Shown: positions 63,157-64,000 of the stretch, piece by piece
How the letters are laid out: the number at the start of each line of letters is the position of its first letter
How positions within the stretch are numbered: position 1 is the stretch's first letter
Assembly (NCBI RefSeq): GCF_000833025.1
Contig: NZ_CP010817.1
Coordinates: 3,596,001 to 3,660,000, forward strand
Source: Myroides profundi
GTDB taxonomy: Bacteria > Bacteroidota > Bacteroidia > Flavobacteriales > Flavobacteriaceae
Direction of reading: 5' to 3'
DNA length: 64,000 nucleotides
Made by a program: the position numbers and the translations under genes
The notes under the pieces: generated by a model
What the model was told of the DNA's origin: nothing
Seen by the model: only the letters and a program-made list of their open reading frames with translations
Database searches by the model: none

Positions 63157-64000
63157 TTGACTCTAAACGAATTAGACATATTGCTCCGTCAACCTCAACA
63201 AATCCAAGAGAGTGACAGTCCTCAGTTAAAACAACTCATAGAGAAGTATCCTTACTTCCAGTCTGTGAGAAGTCTTTATCTGAAGAGCCTATATGTACAA
63301 AACAGCACAGAGTATAACCTAGAGTTAAAGAAGACTGCTGCACATACGCTAGATAGGGATATTCTTTTTGATTTTATCGTTTCTCCAGAGTTCGTTACGT
63401 ATACTCCTATCATGATAGACATGACAGAGCCTACAGCTGCTGAGGAGACTGAAATACCAACAGAAGAAAAACCTCAACAAGAGGCTCCAGAACCTAAGCT
63501 AACCTCTACGGCTATTAAGAGCTTACTACAGTCTATCACCTTCCATGAGACAGACGATAAGGAAGAAATTGAAGATGCTGTGGAAGAAGTACCTACAGAA
63601 GTCACTATAGAGACTACTGAGGTCATCACAGAAGATCCTATCGAAACTACTCTAGAAGAAAAAGAGACTGTACAGCAAGAAATAGAAAAGCTAGAAGAGA
63701 AATTAGAAATAGGAAAGCCATTAAACTTCTCAGAAAACGAGAAATTGTCTTTCCAAGAGTGGTTACAATTATCTAAAATTAAGCCTATAGATAGAGAAAA
63801 TGATTCTATTTTAACAGATTTAGAACAAAAATCAGATATCGAAAAACAAAAAAAAATAGAATTAATAGATAAATTTATAGAAACTAACCCAAAGATAGTT
63901 CCTACTAAGAAACCTACCGTAACCCCTGCAAACATTGACACTTCAGTACAAGAGAACAGTAGTTTAATGACAGAAACGTTGGCAAAAATATACTTAGAAC
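63157..64000 (+). CDS. Hypothetical acidic, probably TPR-related protein (3' end missing)
   Basis: The frame is open from 63157 to the window end, so 281 residues are visible. No ATG fits the start; the TTG at 63157 (M-T-L-N-E-L-D-I-L-L-R-Q-P) gives the most natural N-terminus. An N-terminal helical part (about 1-75) is followed by an acidic Glu/Thr-rich stretch. The later L-S-F-Q-E-W-L-Q-L-S, I-E-L-I-D-K-F-I-E-T-N-P-K-I and M-T-E-T-L-A-K-I-Y-L-E resemble flavobacterial proteins encoded after lptE, which continue into tetratricopeptide-like repeats. Function unknown. Confidence 0.75.
   Translation, partial: MTLNELDILLRQPQQIQESDSPQLKQLIEKYPYFQSVRSLYLKSLYVQNSTEYNLELKKTAAHTLDRDILFDFIVSPEFVTYTPIMIDMTEPTAAEETEIPTEEKPQQEAPEPKLTSTAIKSLLQSITFHETDDKEEIEDAVEEVPTEVTIETTEVITEDPIETTLEEKETVQQEIEKLEEKLEIGKPLNFSENEKLSFQEWLQLSKIKPIDRENDSILTDLEQKSDIEKQKKIELIDKFIETNPKIVPTKKPTVTPANIDTSVQENSSLMTETLAKIYLE

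Noticed and set aside
63474..63941. Minus-strand Ser-rich frame of 155 residues
   Set aside because: It is the exact antisense of the Glu/Thr-rich part of the post-lptE gene and has no independent support.

Overview
The window looks like chromosomal DNA of a Flavobacteriaceae bacterium, possibly Myroides or a close relative; the genus is only a guess. The evidence is the AT-rich sequence, the gldK-gldL-gldM-gldN gliding/type IX secretion operon, three SusC/SusD outer-membrane pairs, GSCFA, DUF2851 and DUF4230 family genes, and promoters of the Bacteroidota type (TAnnTTTG near -7, sometimes TTG near -33). Shine-Dalgarno sequences are mostly absent. No phage, transposase, integrase or CRISPR array was found. 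Most of the window is core genome; the accessory-like parts are the SusCD cluster, the PNGase F-like gene and a few intergenic repeat structures.

Layout: 1-2637 (minus) holds an acyl-CoA dehydrogenase fragment, a helix-hairpin-helix protein, a PspC-like membrane protein and a DUF2851 protein. 2716-4401 (plus) is a secreted PNGase F-like glycosidase with a GLPGLI-like N-terminal domain. 4456-6438 is a putative porin. 6532-22216 (minus) holds three SusC/SusD pairs and one lipoprotein; pairs 2 and 3 are paralogous, and all three susC genes share a leader promoter. 22624-27155 holds rnhB facing a hemL operon that also carries a GH73/LysM glucosaminidase, a PLP-dependent desulfhydrase-like enzyme and a tiny HExxH protein. 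27336-31831 (plus) holds urocanate hydratase, a DUF4136 lipoprotein and a long aromatic amino acid hydroxylase. 31826-36133 (minus) holds DUF4230, GSCFA and alaS. 36358-39553 (plus) holds M23 peptidase, MerR, LemA and two TPM-domain genes. 39845-44915 (minus) holds an outer-membrane beta-barrel protein, der and era. 45073-47407 holds a CatB-like acetyltransferase, two identical initiator tRNA genes, an HD hydrolase and a small membrane protein. 47521-58949 (minus) holds an ABC-F ATPase, an FAD oxidoreductase, gldN-gldM-gldL-gldK, an arginase-fold protein and topA. 59867-64000 (plus) holds miaB, a sigma-54 activator, lptE and a partial gene that runs off the end.

The most unusual items are: (i) two intergenic arrays with a strict 11-bp period and hairpin potential, both between convergent genes; (ii) a long inverted repeat beside the first array; (iii) an arginase-family protein next to gldK that has lost about half of its metal ligands; (iv) the GLPGLI-PNGase F fusion; (v) the 37-bp identical promoter leaders of two susC genes; and (vi) a 15-bp perfect inverted repeat abutting the gldK promoter.
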